NCBI GenBank assembly: GCA_017405115.1 | Contig: JAFRBA010000096.1 | Span: 1 to 21,699, forward strand | Length of the DNA: 21,699 nt | Source of the DNA: Kiritimatiellia bacterium | GTDB taxonomy: Bacteria; Verrucomicrobiota; Kiritimatiellia; RFP12; UBA1067 | Direction: 5' to 3' | Part shown: positions 7,855-14,610 of the stretch, piece by piece | How the letters are laid out: each line of letters starts with the position of its first letter | How positions within the stretch are numbered: the stretch's first letter is position 1 | Notes under the pieces: generated by a model | What the model was told of the DNA's origin: nothing | Seen by the model: the letters and a program-made list of their open reading frames with translations, nothing else | The model's database searches: none | Program-made: the position numbers and the translations under genes

Positions 7855-7870
7855 GTGTCATGGCGCGTGC
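7844..7870. repeat. Perfect 12-bp inverted repeat at gene junction
   Basis: GCACGCGCCATG at 7844-7855 and CATGGCGCGTGC at 7859-7870 are exact reverse complements separated by three bases. The structure covers the stop codon of the secreted dithiol protein (7858-7860) and the start codon of the truncated EamA gene (7852-7854). In RNA it would form a strong GC-rich hairpin that hides the downstream start. There is no U-tract, so it is not a typical terminator, although it could attenuate. Confidence 0.85.
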
Positions 7871-10800
7871 AGGTCGAAGGCGAGCGACGACGGCGTTGAG
7901 CATCCGTTTACCGTGCTGGAATAGAAGAAGGTTCCGCTTGCGAACGGCCGGACCGGCAGCTCGTCTCCGCATCCGCAGTCGACCCACCCCGGCAGCACGA
8001 CCCCCTTGAACGACGCCGTGACAGTGCGTCTGTCGATCACGGCCTTGGCCGTTCCGGTTATCACGCCCGTGGTCGGCGAGAACTTCCACACCGCCGGCAC
8101 CTCCACGCCGTCCACTGTCGCGACAAGGCCGGACTCCTTCCCGAGGCCGAACAGCGCAAGCCAGTCGCCGATTTTCTTGCCTGTCACGAAATAGCCGCCG
8201 TAGACGGACATCGTGGCGACAAGCGAGTTGTCGAGAGCCGAAGTCTGGCGCTGCCAGAACGCATTCACGCCCATTGGAGAGAGGACAATGCGGTTCTGCT
8301 CCTCGTCGTCGTATGTCGACTTGCCGTCGCAGCGGATTCGGAGGACCGCCGCGAGGTCGTCCTTTGCTGTATATTTCTTGACGCCGTTGGAGAGCTTGCG
8401 CGACGACCGCGCATAGATCGGCAGCAGCGCATACGCCTGGTCCTTTGGATCCCCTCCGAGATACGCCGAGCCGCTGACCGCCACGCCGTTCGGCAGGGCG
8501 CCGGCATATGCGACAAGCCCCTTGCGGGCAGTCAGCGTCGAGGTCTTCAGCGTCAGATACCCCGTGCCGAACGTGTAGTACCAGGCCGTTGTCTCGGTGA
8601 CGGGGAGCGTAACGGTGTAGCGTCCGGCGAACCGGCGGTAGTCTGTTGCAACGGACACCTTGCCCTTGTTGCCGGAGAATGTGGCCGACAAGGCGCCGTC
8701 GCTCCCGAGCTTCAGGACGACCTTCTCCTTCCCCTTCTTCAGCGTGGCCGTCAGCAGACCGGTTTCCGGATCGACCTTCGCCCACTGCCCCGAGAACGAC
8801 GTGCTCTCGCCGGCAAAGCGCTTGGCCGTAAGCTTGTTCTTCGTTGTCTGCGCCACGCGGATGAACGATTCCAGCGTCTTTGCGCCCCAGACGTCCGACT
8901 TGTACAGGGGCACAGACGCGACGATGGCTCGCCCGTAGTACGGGTTGAGGACCGACGCCGACGCGACCGTCACCTTCGCCTTCGTCTTCTCCGACGACAC
9001 GGTCTTGCCATTTGGCGCAATGATCTTGACCTGGTACGTGAACGTGCTAGATCCGGCCTTCGACGGCGTTCCGCTCACGACTACGGAGCTCGTGGCTGCG
9101 TCCCACTTGAGCGAGACGCCCTTGGGCAGCTTTCCCGAGGTGACCTTGACAGTCACCGTCTGCCCATCTGCCACGACATAGCCCGACAGCGTCGCCTTCG
9201 ACGAGAGGTCGGTGTAGAGAACCGCCTCGTCTCTTGTGGTCGGCTTGAAGGTGCTCGCGACGGTTGCGTCAAATGACGAACCTGCGCCGACGCGCACGGT
9301 GCTGTCCTGCAGGTCGGGCGCGGAGACGCGCAGGACAAGGCGCTTGGCCGAGAGTTCGACACGCGAAATCTCCACGTCGAGCACTCCGTTCGTCGAATAC
9401 GCCGTCTCCACGCCGTCGCGGAGAAACGCGAGGCGGACCGTCTTGCGCGCCGTCTTCGCCGAGATCTTGAACCGCGCCTTGCCGCGGCCTGCCGGACGGA
9501 CAAGGTAGTGGTCGACGGCGTCGTTGATCTGGAAGGCCGAGACTGCCGACGAACCCAGTTCAAGGACGTTCGTCGTCGTCGATGCGTAGTCCTGACTCTC
9601 GTCCGGGCGGCCTGCCAGCTTCAGCAAATCGTCGAGGCGCGCTATGTTCTCCGCAGGGTCGTAGAACTTGTTGCCAAGTTCGTGGCCGAACTCCTGGTTT
9701 CTGTCGCGCCATGCCTTGAAACGCCCCAGGACGTTGTCGTTGGGCCCTATTAGCAGGACCGTGGGGTTGCTCAGGCGCACGCTCGTCGTCTCCGGCGTCA
9801 GCCATTTCGACTGCGAATAGCGCGTGACGGCCGCGCGTATGCGCACTGCGCTCGCGTCATCCTCGCGAATCGAGTGCCGCGAGAGGTAGGACGCCCCCGA
9901 TACCGGGTCGACTCCGGCTATGTGCTCAACTCCCGCCAGATACGTCAGGAGCTGGGAACCGCCGCCGTTCGCGGGGAGCTGCGGCTGGTCGAAGAGCGCG
10001 ACCTGCACGCGGTTGGACTCGCACCACTCCCTGAACTCCTGCGACTTCAGAAGCGACTCCTCAATTCCGTTGCAGTAGGGGCACCACAGCGTTCCCGAAA
10101 ACAGCGCCAGCACGTAGTCCGCCTTGCCGGACGAGACCTTTTTGCGGACGATGTTGTAGTCGTGCGTCCATTCGGTGAAGCCGAGCGTGTTCGCCGTGCG
10201 CTCGCCGACCCAGTAGGGATTGGTGCACGAGTTCGGCTTTGCGTCGACGAATGTGATGCTGTTGGAGGCGCAGGCTTTCCCGGACGAATCCAGCAGCGTG
10301 AGCTTGAGCCGTTTTCCCGACGGAAACGCCTTGCCCTCCGGGACGGTCGTGTCGACGACGGCATAGGAGTTGGTGGCAAGCACCGCCCACTCCACGTAGT
10401 TGGTGGCGGTCGGCCTGATGCCGTCGGGCCATTCCACCACCAGCGCGTTCCGCGACTGCGAGGCCGTCCCTCCCTTCCTGGCGAAAGGCACGTCGACGTG
10501 CTTCGTGGAAGGCTCGGCTTCCAGCCGGTCGGTCCTGTTCTCAAGGCCAAGCGTTCCATCGCCCTCTCCGCACCTGAACGTCACCTCCGAGCGGGCTACG
10601 TAGGACGAGAACACCTTCTCTATGCTGTCTTCGAACTCCTGCGCAAGCGTGCGCCCCGACGCGGAAACCAGCATCGAGCCTGTGCGCCCCTCGAACGACG
10701 AGACCTTGACCTTGCCGTCCGGCTTCGGCCAGTAGAGGCATATGAACGGATACTGCGAAAGCGCCTTCCCCGCCGACAGCGTGCCCGCTGCCGTCTTGGC

Positions 10801-11259
10801 GAACTGCTTGACGTCCGCTTTCTCGTTTGGCGCCACGTCCTTGCCCTTCACACCCTGAACATAGCAGTAGATGTAGTCTGGATGCAGCTTCATCCACTCC
10901 TTGAAGGCGGATGTGTTGACGGCCTGCTCCAGGTATCCGCAGTAGGTGCAGCCCTCGTTGCCCCAGAAGAGGACCATCGGCGCCGACGCCTGGTGCGCGA
11001 GGTTCGTCGCCCTTGAAAAGTTTTCCATCCAGAAGCCAGTCCCCACCTCGGAGGAGACAGGAACGGGCAGATTGGCCGCGCGCAAAACAAGCGTGCATGA
11101 CGCCGCGACGGCAATCGACAGGAACTTCACCGACATTTTCCCTGGCATGGCCCTATCCCGCCCCGCGGGCACTTTCGCGGCGCCATTGCTCGTCCGCCCG
11201 GAAATATCCAGGACCCGCGCTTCGCCGGCCTTCTCAAGGATGTTCTTCGCTGCACTCAT
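7858..11259 (-). CDS. Large secreted protein with two thioredoxin-like CxxC domains and an Ig-like domain
   Basis: The protein has about 1133 residues. An unusually long polar N-region (about 41 residues) precedes a signal-peptide core (MSVKFLSIAVAASCTLVL). Two thioredoxin-like domains follow: the first has WGNEGCTYC (CTYC at about 104-107), the second FSGTLWCPYC (CPYC at about 393-396), each followed by an (A/E)FKEW or EFREW helix. Near 697-765 lies a putative Ig (He_PIG-like) domain (KLPKGVSLKWDAATSSVVVSGTP). The remaining 370 residues are Gly/Thr/Lys-rich beta structure, perhaps for surface attachment. The start at 11259 is chosen for its GGAG seven bases upstream and a promoter 50 bases away. 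Alternatives are a leaderless ATG at 11300 and a late ATG at 11136. Its function is inferred to be extracytoplasmic disulfide or thiol chemistry. It is transcribed divergently from an Rrf2 regulator. Confidence 0.8.
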   Translation of the reverse strand: MSAAKNILEKAGEARVLDISGRTSNGAAKVPAGRDRAMPGKMSVKFLSIAVAASCTLVLRAANLPVPVSSEVGTGFWMENFSRATNLAHQASAPMVLFWGNEGCTYCGYLEQAVNTSAFKEWMKLHPDYIYCYVQGVKGKDVAPNEKADVKQFAKTAAGTLSAGKALSQYPFICLYWPKPDGKVKVSSFEGRTGSMLVSASGRTLAQEFEDSIEKVFSSYVARSEVTFRCGEGDGTLGLENRTDRLEAEPSTKHVDVPFARKGGTASQSRNALVVEWPDGIRPTATNYVEWAVLATNSYAVVDTTVPEGKAFPSGKRLKLTLLDSSGKACASNSITFVDAKPNSCTNPYWVGERTANTLGFTEWTHDYNIVRKKVSSGKADYVLALFSGTLWCPYCNGIEESLLKSQEFREWCESNRVQVALFDQPQLPANGGGSQLLTYLAGVEHIAGVDPVSGASYLSRHSIREDDASAVRIRAAVTRYSQSKWLTPETTSVRLSNPTVLLIGPNDNVLGRFKAWRDRNQEFGHELGNKFYDPAENIARLDDLLKLAGRPDESQDYASTTTNVLELGSSAVSAFQINDAVDHYLVRPAGRGKARFKISAKTARKTVRLAFLRDGVETAYSTNGVLDVEISRVELSAKRLVLRVSAPDLQDSTVRVGAGSSFDATVASTFKPTTRDEAVLYTDLSSKATLSGYVVADGQTVTVKVTSGKLPKGVSLKWDAATSSVVVSGTPSKAGSSTFTYQVKIIAPNGKTVSSEKTKAKVTVASASVLNPYYGRAIVASVPLYKSDVWGAKTLESFIRVAQTTKNKLTAKRFAGESTSFSGQWAKVDPETGLLTATLKKGKEKVVLKLGSDGALSATFSGNKGKVSVATDYRRFAGRYTVTLPVTETTAWYYTFGTGYLTLKTSTLTARKGLVAYAGALPNGVAVSGSAYLGGDPKDQAYALLPIYARSSRKLSNGVKKYTAKDDLAAVLRIRCDGKSTYDDEEQNRIVLSPMGVNAFWQRQTSALDNSLVATMSVYGGYFVTGKKIGDWLALFGLGKESGLVATVDGVEVPAVWKFSPTTGVITGTAKAVIDRRTVTASFKGVVLPGWVDCGCGDELPVRPFASGTFFYSSTVNGCSTPSSLAFDLHAP

Positions 11260-11280
11260 TCTTTCACTCCGTTCTCCATA

Positions 11281-11299
11281 GACAACCTTTTTGGTTGTC
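11281..11299. promoter_or_regulatory. Operator candidate 1: perfect 19-bp palindrome
   Basis: GACAACC, five T residues, then GGTTGTC form a perfect seven-base dyad. It lies just downstream of the predicted start of transcription of the secreted dithiol gene, where a bound repressor would block elongation. In RNA it would also make a seven-base-pair hairpin. The second copy at 11335-11353 argues for a protein-binding site over an RNA signal. The likely binder is the adjacent Rrf2 protein. Confidence 0.7.
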
Positions 11300-11309
11300 A
11301 TTGGCGCGT

Positions 11310-11339
11310 AGTATACCAAATCCCTCCCGCGAATGTCAA
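11310..11339 (-). promoter_or_regulatory. Sigma-70-type promoter of the secreted dithiol protein gene
   Basis: On the minus strand a perfect -35 TTGACA (11339-11334), an 18-base spacer and a -10 TATACT (11315-11310) preceded by TGG make a near-consensus extended promoter. Transcription would start near 11302. Operator candidate 2 overlaps the -35 and operator candidate 1 covers about +3 to +21, so the promoter looks strong and tightly repressible. Confidence 0.8.
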
Positions 11340-11353
11340 CCATGCAGGTTGTC
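11335..11353. promoter_or_regulatory. Operator candidate 2: 19-bp dyad, one mismatch
   Basis: GTCAACC, ATGCA, GGTTGTC repeats the layout of the palindrome at 11281-11299 with the same arms, the same five-base spacer and one changed base. Its centre is 54 bp from the first, about five helical turns, so both sites face the same side of the helix. It overlaps the -35 of the minus-strand promoter and ends ten bases upstream of the rrf2 -35. Confidence 0.65.
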
Positions 11354-11362
11354 TTTTTCCCG

Positions 11363-11392
11363 TTGCCCTTCTCACCGCCGTTGTGGTATACT
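11363..11392 (+). promoter_or_regulatory. Promoter of rrf2-family gene, probably leaderless
   Basis: TTGCCC (11363-11368), an 18-base spacer and TATACT (11387-11392) with a TGG extension precede the ATG at 11403 by ten bases. The expected start of transcription is around 11399-11400, so the message would have almost no leader. No Shine-Dalgarno is present. The -10 is the same TGGTATACT as in the divergent promoter. Confidence 0.65.
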
Positions 11393-11402
11393 CTACTACG
11401 CC

Positions 11403-11810
11403 ATGAAGATATCAGCCAGGACGCGCTACGGATTCAGGATTCTTCTTGACATAGCGCAGCACGAGCAGGACGATTCGCCGCGGACGATCAGCGCGATCGC
11501 GGCGTCGCAGGAAATCTCTGCGGCGTTCATAAGCAGGCTGGCGGTTCCGCTGAGACGCGCTCACCTCGTCAACGCAGAGCGGGGCGCTGGCGGAGGCCTG
11601 CGCCTTGCGAGGTCGCCCGGCGACATCACGCTTCTGGACATCTCCGAGGCGCTCGACGGGCCGACATCCATCCTGAAGTGCCTCGCGGAGCCGAAGATAT
11701 GCCGACGCCACGCTAGGTGCCCGGCCCGCACCGTCTGGGACGACATCAACACGACGCTCAAGAACGCCCTCGCCTCCGTCACGCTCTCCTCCGTCATGTC
11801 GCGCCAGTGA
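11403..11810 (+). CDS. Rrf2 family transcriptional regulator, probably Fe-S binding
   Basis: The protein has 135 residues, the typical length of Rrf2/IscR/NsrR regulators. The N-terminus MKISARTRYGFRILLDIAQ is the family's first helix. A winged helix follows, with the recognition helix around EISAAFISRLAVPLRRAHLV and the wing RGAGGGLRLAR. Three cysteines at 93, 100 and 106 (CLAEPKIC, RRHARC) sit where Fe-S ligands lie in IscR and NsrR, and the following PARTVWDDI is the family's dimerisation helix. It is therefore likely to sense Fe-S status, oxidants or nitric oxide. The start is the only ATG that gives the canonical N-terminus. It is divergent from the secreted dithiol protein and upstream of the gshA operon; both are plausible targets. 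Two GACAACC-N5-GGTTGTC dyads lie in its promoter region. Confidence 0.9.
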   Translation: MKISARTRYGFRILLDIAQHEQDDSPRTISAIAASQEISAAFISRLAVPLRRAHLVNAERGAGGGLRLARSPGDITLLDISEALDGPTSILKCLAEPKICRRHARCPARTVWDDINTTLKNALASVTLSSVMSRQ

Positions 11811-11858
11811 GTCCGCACCATGGCATAATGTCCGTAATCGACTACCCGCCCTGAGTGT

Positions 11859-11912
11859 CGCCTCGCTGGAGGCGGCGTATCTCGCTTGGGTGGATGTGAC
11901 GCCCCTGGGCGT
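11859..11912. repeat. Intergenic pair of small GC hairpins
   Basis: In the 230-base gap after the rrf2 gene, CGCCTC-GCTG-GAGGCG (11859-11874) and ACGCCC-CT-GGGCGT (11899-11912) can each form a six-base-pair stem. A direct repeat AAGGCGCAAGGCGC follows near 11928-11941. No U-tract follows either stem. The block has the look of a REP-like or degenerate intergenic element, or weak termination after rrf2. No second copy is present in this window. Confidence 0.4.
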
Positions 11913-11985
11913 ACCGTCCGCTCATCAAGGCGCAAGGCGCGAGGGCATGAATCTCCCTTGTCATAGGGTTTGCCTATCGCAAGCG

Positions 11986-12025
11986 ATAGAAACTAAGTAT
12001 TTCCTATTGCGGCGAATCTTATAAT
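11986..12025 (+). promoter_or_regulatory. Operator-like dyad and -10 box of the gshA operon
   Basis: A 22-base imperfect dyad at 11986-12007 begins ATAGAAACTAA and ends GTATTTCCTAT; 8 of 11 arm positions pair. Just upstream a perfect seven-base palindrome, CTATCGC-AA-GCGATAG, occupies 11974-11989 and shares the ATAG. A consensus TATAAT follows at 12020-12025 with no good -35; the dyad sits where the -35 should be. ATAG...CTAT dyads of 20-25 bp are typical of operators for Rrf2-family proteins, so this may be a target of the upstream regulator, though its sequence differs from the GACAACC sites. Confidence 0.5.
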
Positions 12026-12040
12026 AAAATTTACGCCGAA

Positions 12041-12253
12041 ATGTTCGAGCCACCAGACACAATCAAGGACCTCGCGGAAGAAGGCCTTGCCCGGCGCGGT
12101 TTCGGCGAAGAGCCGCTTCTCGCGCCGCTGCGCCGCCGCGCCGACACGCTCACGAGCCCGGCCCGTGAACACCTTGTGCGCCTGGAAGGCGGCGAGTCCA
12201 TCGAATCCATCGCCATCGACTACGGTTCGACAGAGGAGGGACGCCATGCTTGA
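12041..12253 (+). CDS. Hypothetical 70-residue protein upstream of gshA
   Basis: This small acidic/basic protein (MFEPPDTIKDLAEEGLARRG...) has no signal peptide, membrane segment or cysteine, and I do not recognise its family. Its ATG lies 15 bases after a TATAAT, making it the first cistron of the gshA message. It ends in TGA eight bases inside gshA, and the strong GGAGG of gshA lies within its last codons, so gshA translation is probably coupled to it. It could be a real small partner protein or a leader peptide; its compact, charge-rich composition looks like coding sequence. A non-coding leader is the alternative. Confidence 0.5.
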   Translation: MFEPPDTIKDLAEEGLARRGFGEEPLLAPLRRRADTLTSPAREHLVRLEGGESIESIAIDYGSTEEGRHA

Positions 12254-13382
12254 CGTTCGCGAACCCAGACTACGGGCCCTCGCGCTTGAGGGAAACTTCG
12301 GGCTCGAGCGCGAGGCACTGCGCGTGACTGGCGGAGGGCGGATGGCGCTGACGCCGCATCCGTTTCCGCCCGACCACCCCCGCATCGTCCGGGACTTCTG
12401 CGAAAACCAGACGGAGATCAACACCGGAGTCCACCCAACGGCGGAAGAGGCGGTTGCGGAGCTGAAGGAAATCGATGCGGAAATCCGCGCGGCCATCGCG
12501 CCGCAGGGGGAGCGGTTGTGGACGAACTCCAATCCGCCGCCGATCACTGACGAGTCCGAGGTCGTCCCTGCCCGTTTCGAAGGCTCGCTCGCCGGGAAGT
12601 CGACGTACCGCAACTACCTCGCCGCGAAATACGGCAAGCGGCTGATGGCGTACTGCGGCATCCACTTCAACTTCTCGTTCGGCGAAAGGCTTGTCGCGGC
12701 GGCGGGAGGGACGCGCTCCCGCGCGTCCGCGTCCATGCGAGATTTCCGCGACGAACTCTACCTCCACGTGGCCGCTCAGTGCGTCAAGTGGGGATGGGCG
12801 ATTGTAGCGCTTACCGCCGCCAGCCCGGCTGGGCAGTATGCGAGCGTACGGTGCTCGGAGCGCGGCTACTGGAACCGTTTCGTGCCCGTGCTGGACTTCT
12901 CAAGTGCGCGGGCATACGCAAAGAGCATTGCGCAATACGTCAAGAAAGGAATGCTCGTCGCGCCGAGCGAGCTCTACTACCCCGTGCGCCTCAAGCCCCG
13001 CGGCCCGAACAACCTCCTGTCGCTCGCGGAGAGAGGCGTGGATCATATCGAGATTCGGTGCGTGGACTTGAATCCGCTGACTGGCGGGCTCGTCGACGTG
13101 CGCGACGTTGCGTTCATACACCTGTTCATGCTCTGGTGCGCCGCACAGGAGCGCGAGACGCTGTCCGCCGAGAAGCAGTCCGAATGCGTCGCGGCGTTCA
13201 AGGCGGCGGCGCGGCTCGACTTCGACTGGACGCCTGTCGGGGAGCTGATGGAGCGGATGGACGAGTTCTTCGCCGCCTCTGCGGGGTGGCCCGCGTCGGT
13301 TCAGCGCATCATCGCGTACCAGGCGGAGAAGGTCTATTCGCCTGAAAGGCGCTATGCGCGCATGGAGGACTGCCATGTGTGA
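12246..13382 (+). CDS. gshA: Glutamate-cysteine ligase
   Basis: The protein has 378 residues and joins L-glutamate to L-cysteine with ATP to make gamma-glutamylcysteine, the first step of glutathione or related thiol synthesis. Family motifs are LEGNFGLEREALRV at the N-terminus, RDFCENQTEINTGVHPT, RLMAYCGIHFNFSF and YPVRLKPRG. It is shorter than E. coli GshA (518) and resembles the ligase domain of GshF-like enzymes without the ATP-grasp half. No glutathione synthetase is in the window. The ATG at 12246 has a GGAGG about seven bases upstream. It overlaps the small upstream frame by eight bases and the following amidotransferase fragment by eight bases, a three-gene coupled layout. Confidence 0.88.
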   Translation: MLDVREPRLRALALEGNFGLEREALRVTGGGRMALTPHPFPPDHPRIVRDFCENQTEINTGVHPTAEEAVAELKEIDAEIRAAIAPQGERLWTNSNPPPITDESEVVPARFEGSLAGKSTYRNYLAAKYGKRLMAYCGIHFNFSFGERLVAAAGGTRSRASASMRDFRDELYLHVAAQCVKWGWAIVALTAASPAGQYASVRCSERGYWNRFVPVLDFSSARAYAKSIAQYVKKGMLVAPSELYYPVRLKPRGPNNLLSLAERGVDHIEIRCVDLNPLTGGLVDVRDVAFIHLFMLWCAAQERETLSAEKQSECVAAFKAAARLDFDWTPVGELMERMDEFFAASAGWPASVQRIIAYQAEKVYSPERRYARMEDCHV

Positions 13383-13440
13383 GCTGTTCGGCTTTTCATC
13401 GCGGAAGAAGCGGAGGCGGAACGACCTGCTGCGCGCATTA
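13375..13440 (+). pseudogene. 5' fragment of class II glutamine amidotransferase
   Basis: From the ATG at 13375 the frame reads MCELFGFSSRKKRRRNDLL. This is the near-invariant N-terminus of YafJ/EgtC-type class II glutamine amidotransferases, in which Cys2 is the nucleophile. After about 20-22 residues the sequence becomes the 3' end of murE on the opposite strand. The frame stays open there only because it is antisense to a GC-rich gene. The approximately 230 residues that should follow are missing. The start overlaps the gshA stop by eight bases, so the gene was once the third member of that operon. In ergothioneine pathways a gamma-glutamylcysteine ligase (EgtA) is paired with such an amidohydrolase (EgtC), which gives a possible former role. 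Confidence 0.65.
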
Positions 13441-14610
13441 TACAACATCCGCGCTGAAGTTCCGCACGGTCTCGCGGTCGTCGAACGGATGCTTCACGCC
13501 GGCGACCTCCTGCGTAGTCTCGTGGCCCTTGCCGGCTATGATCACGACGTCGCCGCGCTCCGCGCCGCCGAGCGCCAGCCATATGGCTGCGCGCCTGTCA
13601 GGCTCCACCGAGACCCGTCCGCATTCCACCGCCTCCGCGGGCATCCCGCGGAGGATCGCGTCGATTATCGACATCGGGTCCTCGCTGCGCGGATTGTCGC
13701 TCGTGACGACGACGCGGTCCGCGAGCCGGGCGCAGACCTCGCCCATCAGCGGACGCTTCATCGGGTCGCGGTCCCCGCCCGCGCCGAACACGACCCAGAG
13801 CCGGGAGCCTGCCGGGGTGAAGCCCCGCGCCGCCGAAAGCACCTTCTCGAGCCCGTCGGGGGTGTGCGCGAAGTCTACATACACGTCCGCCGCCACCTCG
13901 TCGTTCTCGACGCGCTCCAGCCGCCCCCAGCGGGGCGTGAGCCTCGGCACGACGGACTGCACGGCCTCGTGCGGCACGCCGGCGGCCTCCGCGAGCGCCG
14001 CCGCTACGAGCGTGTTGGACTTGTTGTAGTCGCCGACCAGCGGGAGTGCGGAGAGGTCGAGTCCCGGCGAGCGGAAGGACACCGGCAGCACGTTGAGCGG
14101 CAGGCGCCCGCACGCCGCGAGCATCTCCTCCCCGTAGCCGCCGTCCGTGCACACCACGTATGGCGGGAAGTCGCGGCGACCGGCCGAGGGCGGCACGCCG
14201 TCCTTCCAGCCCCGCAGCCGCGCGTTGTCCGCCGCGATCCTCTCGGCGAAGGAGAGCTTGACGCGGAAGTACTCCTCCATCGTCTTGTGGTAGTCCAGAT
14301 GGTCCTCGGAGAGGTTGGTGAACGCGCCGCCGGCGAACACCGTGTCGCCCGTGCGGTTCTGGTGGATCGCATGGCTCGAGACCTCCATGACGCAGTCGGT
14401 GCAGCCGTTGGCCTCCATCGCGGCGAAGATTTCCTTCAGCCTGGCGAGCGGCGGCGTCGTGTAGCCGGTGGAGAACCGGCGCACCCCGTCGAACGCCTCG
14501 ACGGTCGTCACATAGCCGACCTTCCGCGACGGGTCGGCCCCGAGGAACTCGGCGAGTATCCACGTCGTGGTGGTCTTGCCGTTAGTCCCTGTAATACCCC
14601 ATGCTCTCAT
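13438..14610 (-). CDS. murE: MurE-type UDP-MurNAc-tripeptide ligase lacking the N-terminal domain
   Basis: The protein has 390 residues. MurE adds meso-diaminopimelate to UDP-MurNAc-L-Ala-D-Glu during peptidoglycan synthesis. Present are the ATP loop TGTNGKTTT at about 7-15, STGYTTPP, VMEVSSHA, NLSEDHLDYHKTMEEYF with the probable carbamylated Lys at 118, GDYNKSN, RWGRLERV, DFAHTPDGLE, SDNPRSEDP (the DNPR motif for meso-DAP) at 304-311, and GKGHET. The roughly 90-100 residues of domain 1, which binds the UDP part, are absent: the P-loop begins nine residues from the ATG at 14610, and hexokinase ends just upstream. Longer in-frame starts only add a shadow of hexokinase. It may be truncated, or a short MurE-like ligase. 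Confidence 0.8.
   Translation of the reverse strand: MRAWGITGTNGKTTTTWILAEFLGADPSRKVGYVTTVEAFDGVRRFSTGYTTPPLARLKEIFAAMEANGCTDCVMEVSSHAIHQNRTGDTVFAGGAFTNLSEDHLDYHKTMEEYFRVKLSFAERIAADNARLRGWKDGVPPSAGRRDFPPYVVCTDGGYGEEMLAACGRLPLNVLPVSFRSPGLDLSALPLVGDYNKSNTLVAAALAEAAGVPHEAVQSVVPRLTPRWGRLERVENDEVAADVYVDFAHTPDGLEKVLSAARGFTPAGSRLWVVFGAGGDRDPMKRPLMGEVCARLADRVVVTSDNPRSEDPMSIIDAILRGMPAEAVECGRVSVEPDRRAAIWLALGGAERGDVVIIAGKGHETTQEVAGVKHPFDDRETVRNFSADVV

Noticed and set aside
11281..11299. The palindrome as a rho-independent terminator or riboswitch
   Set aside because: A seven-base-pair stem lies at the very start of the transcript. A second copy with the same spacing upstream of the promoter fits a protein operator better.
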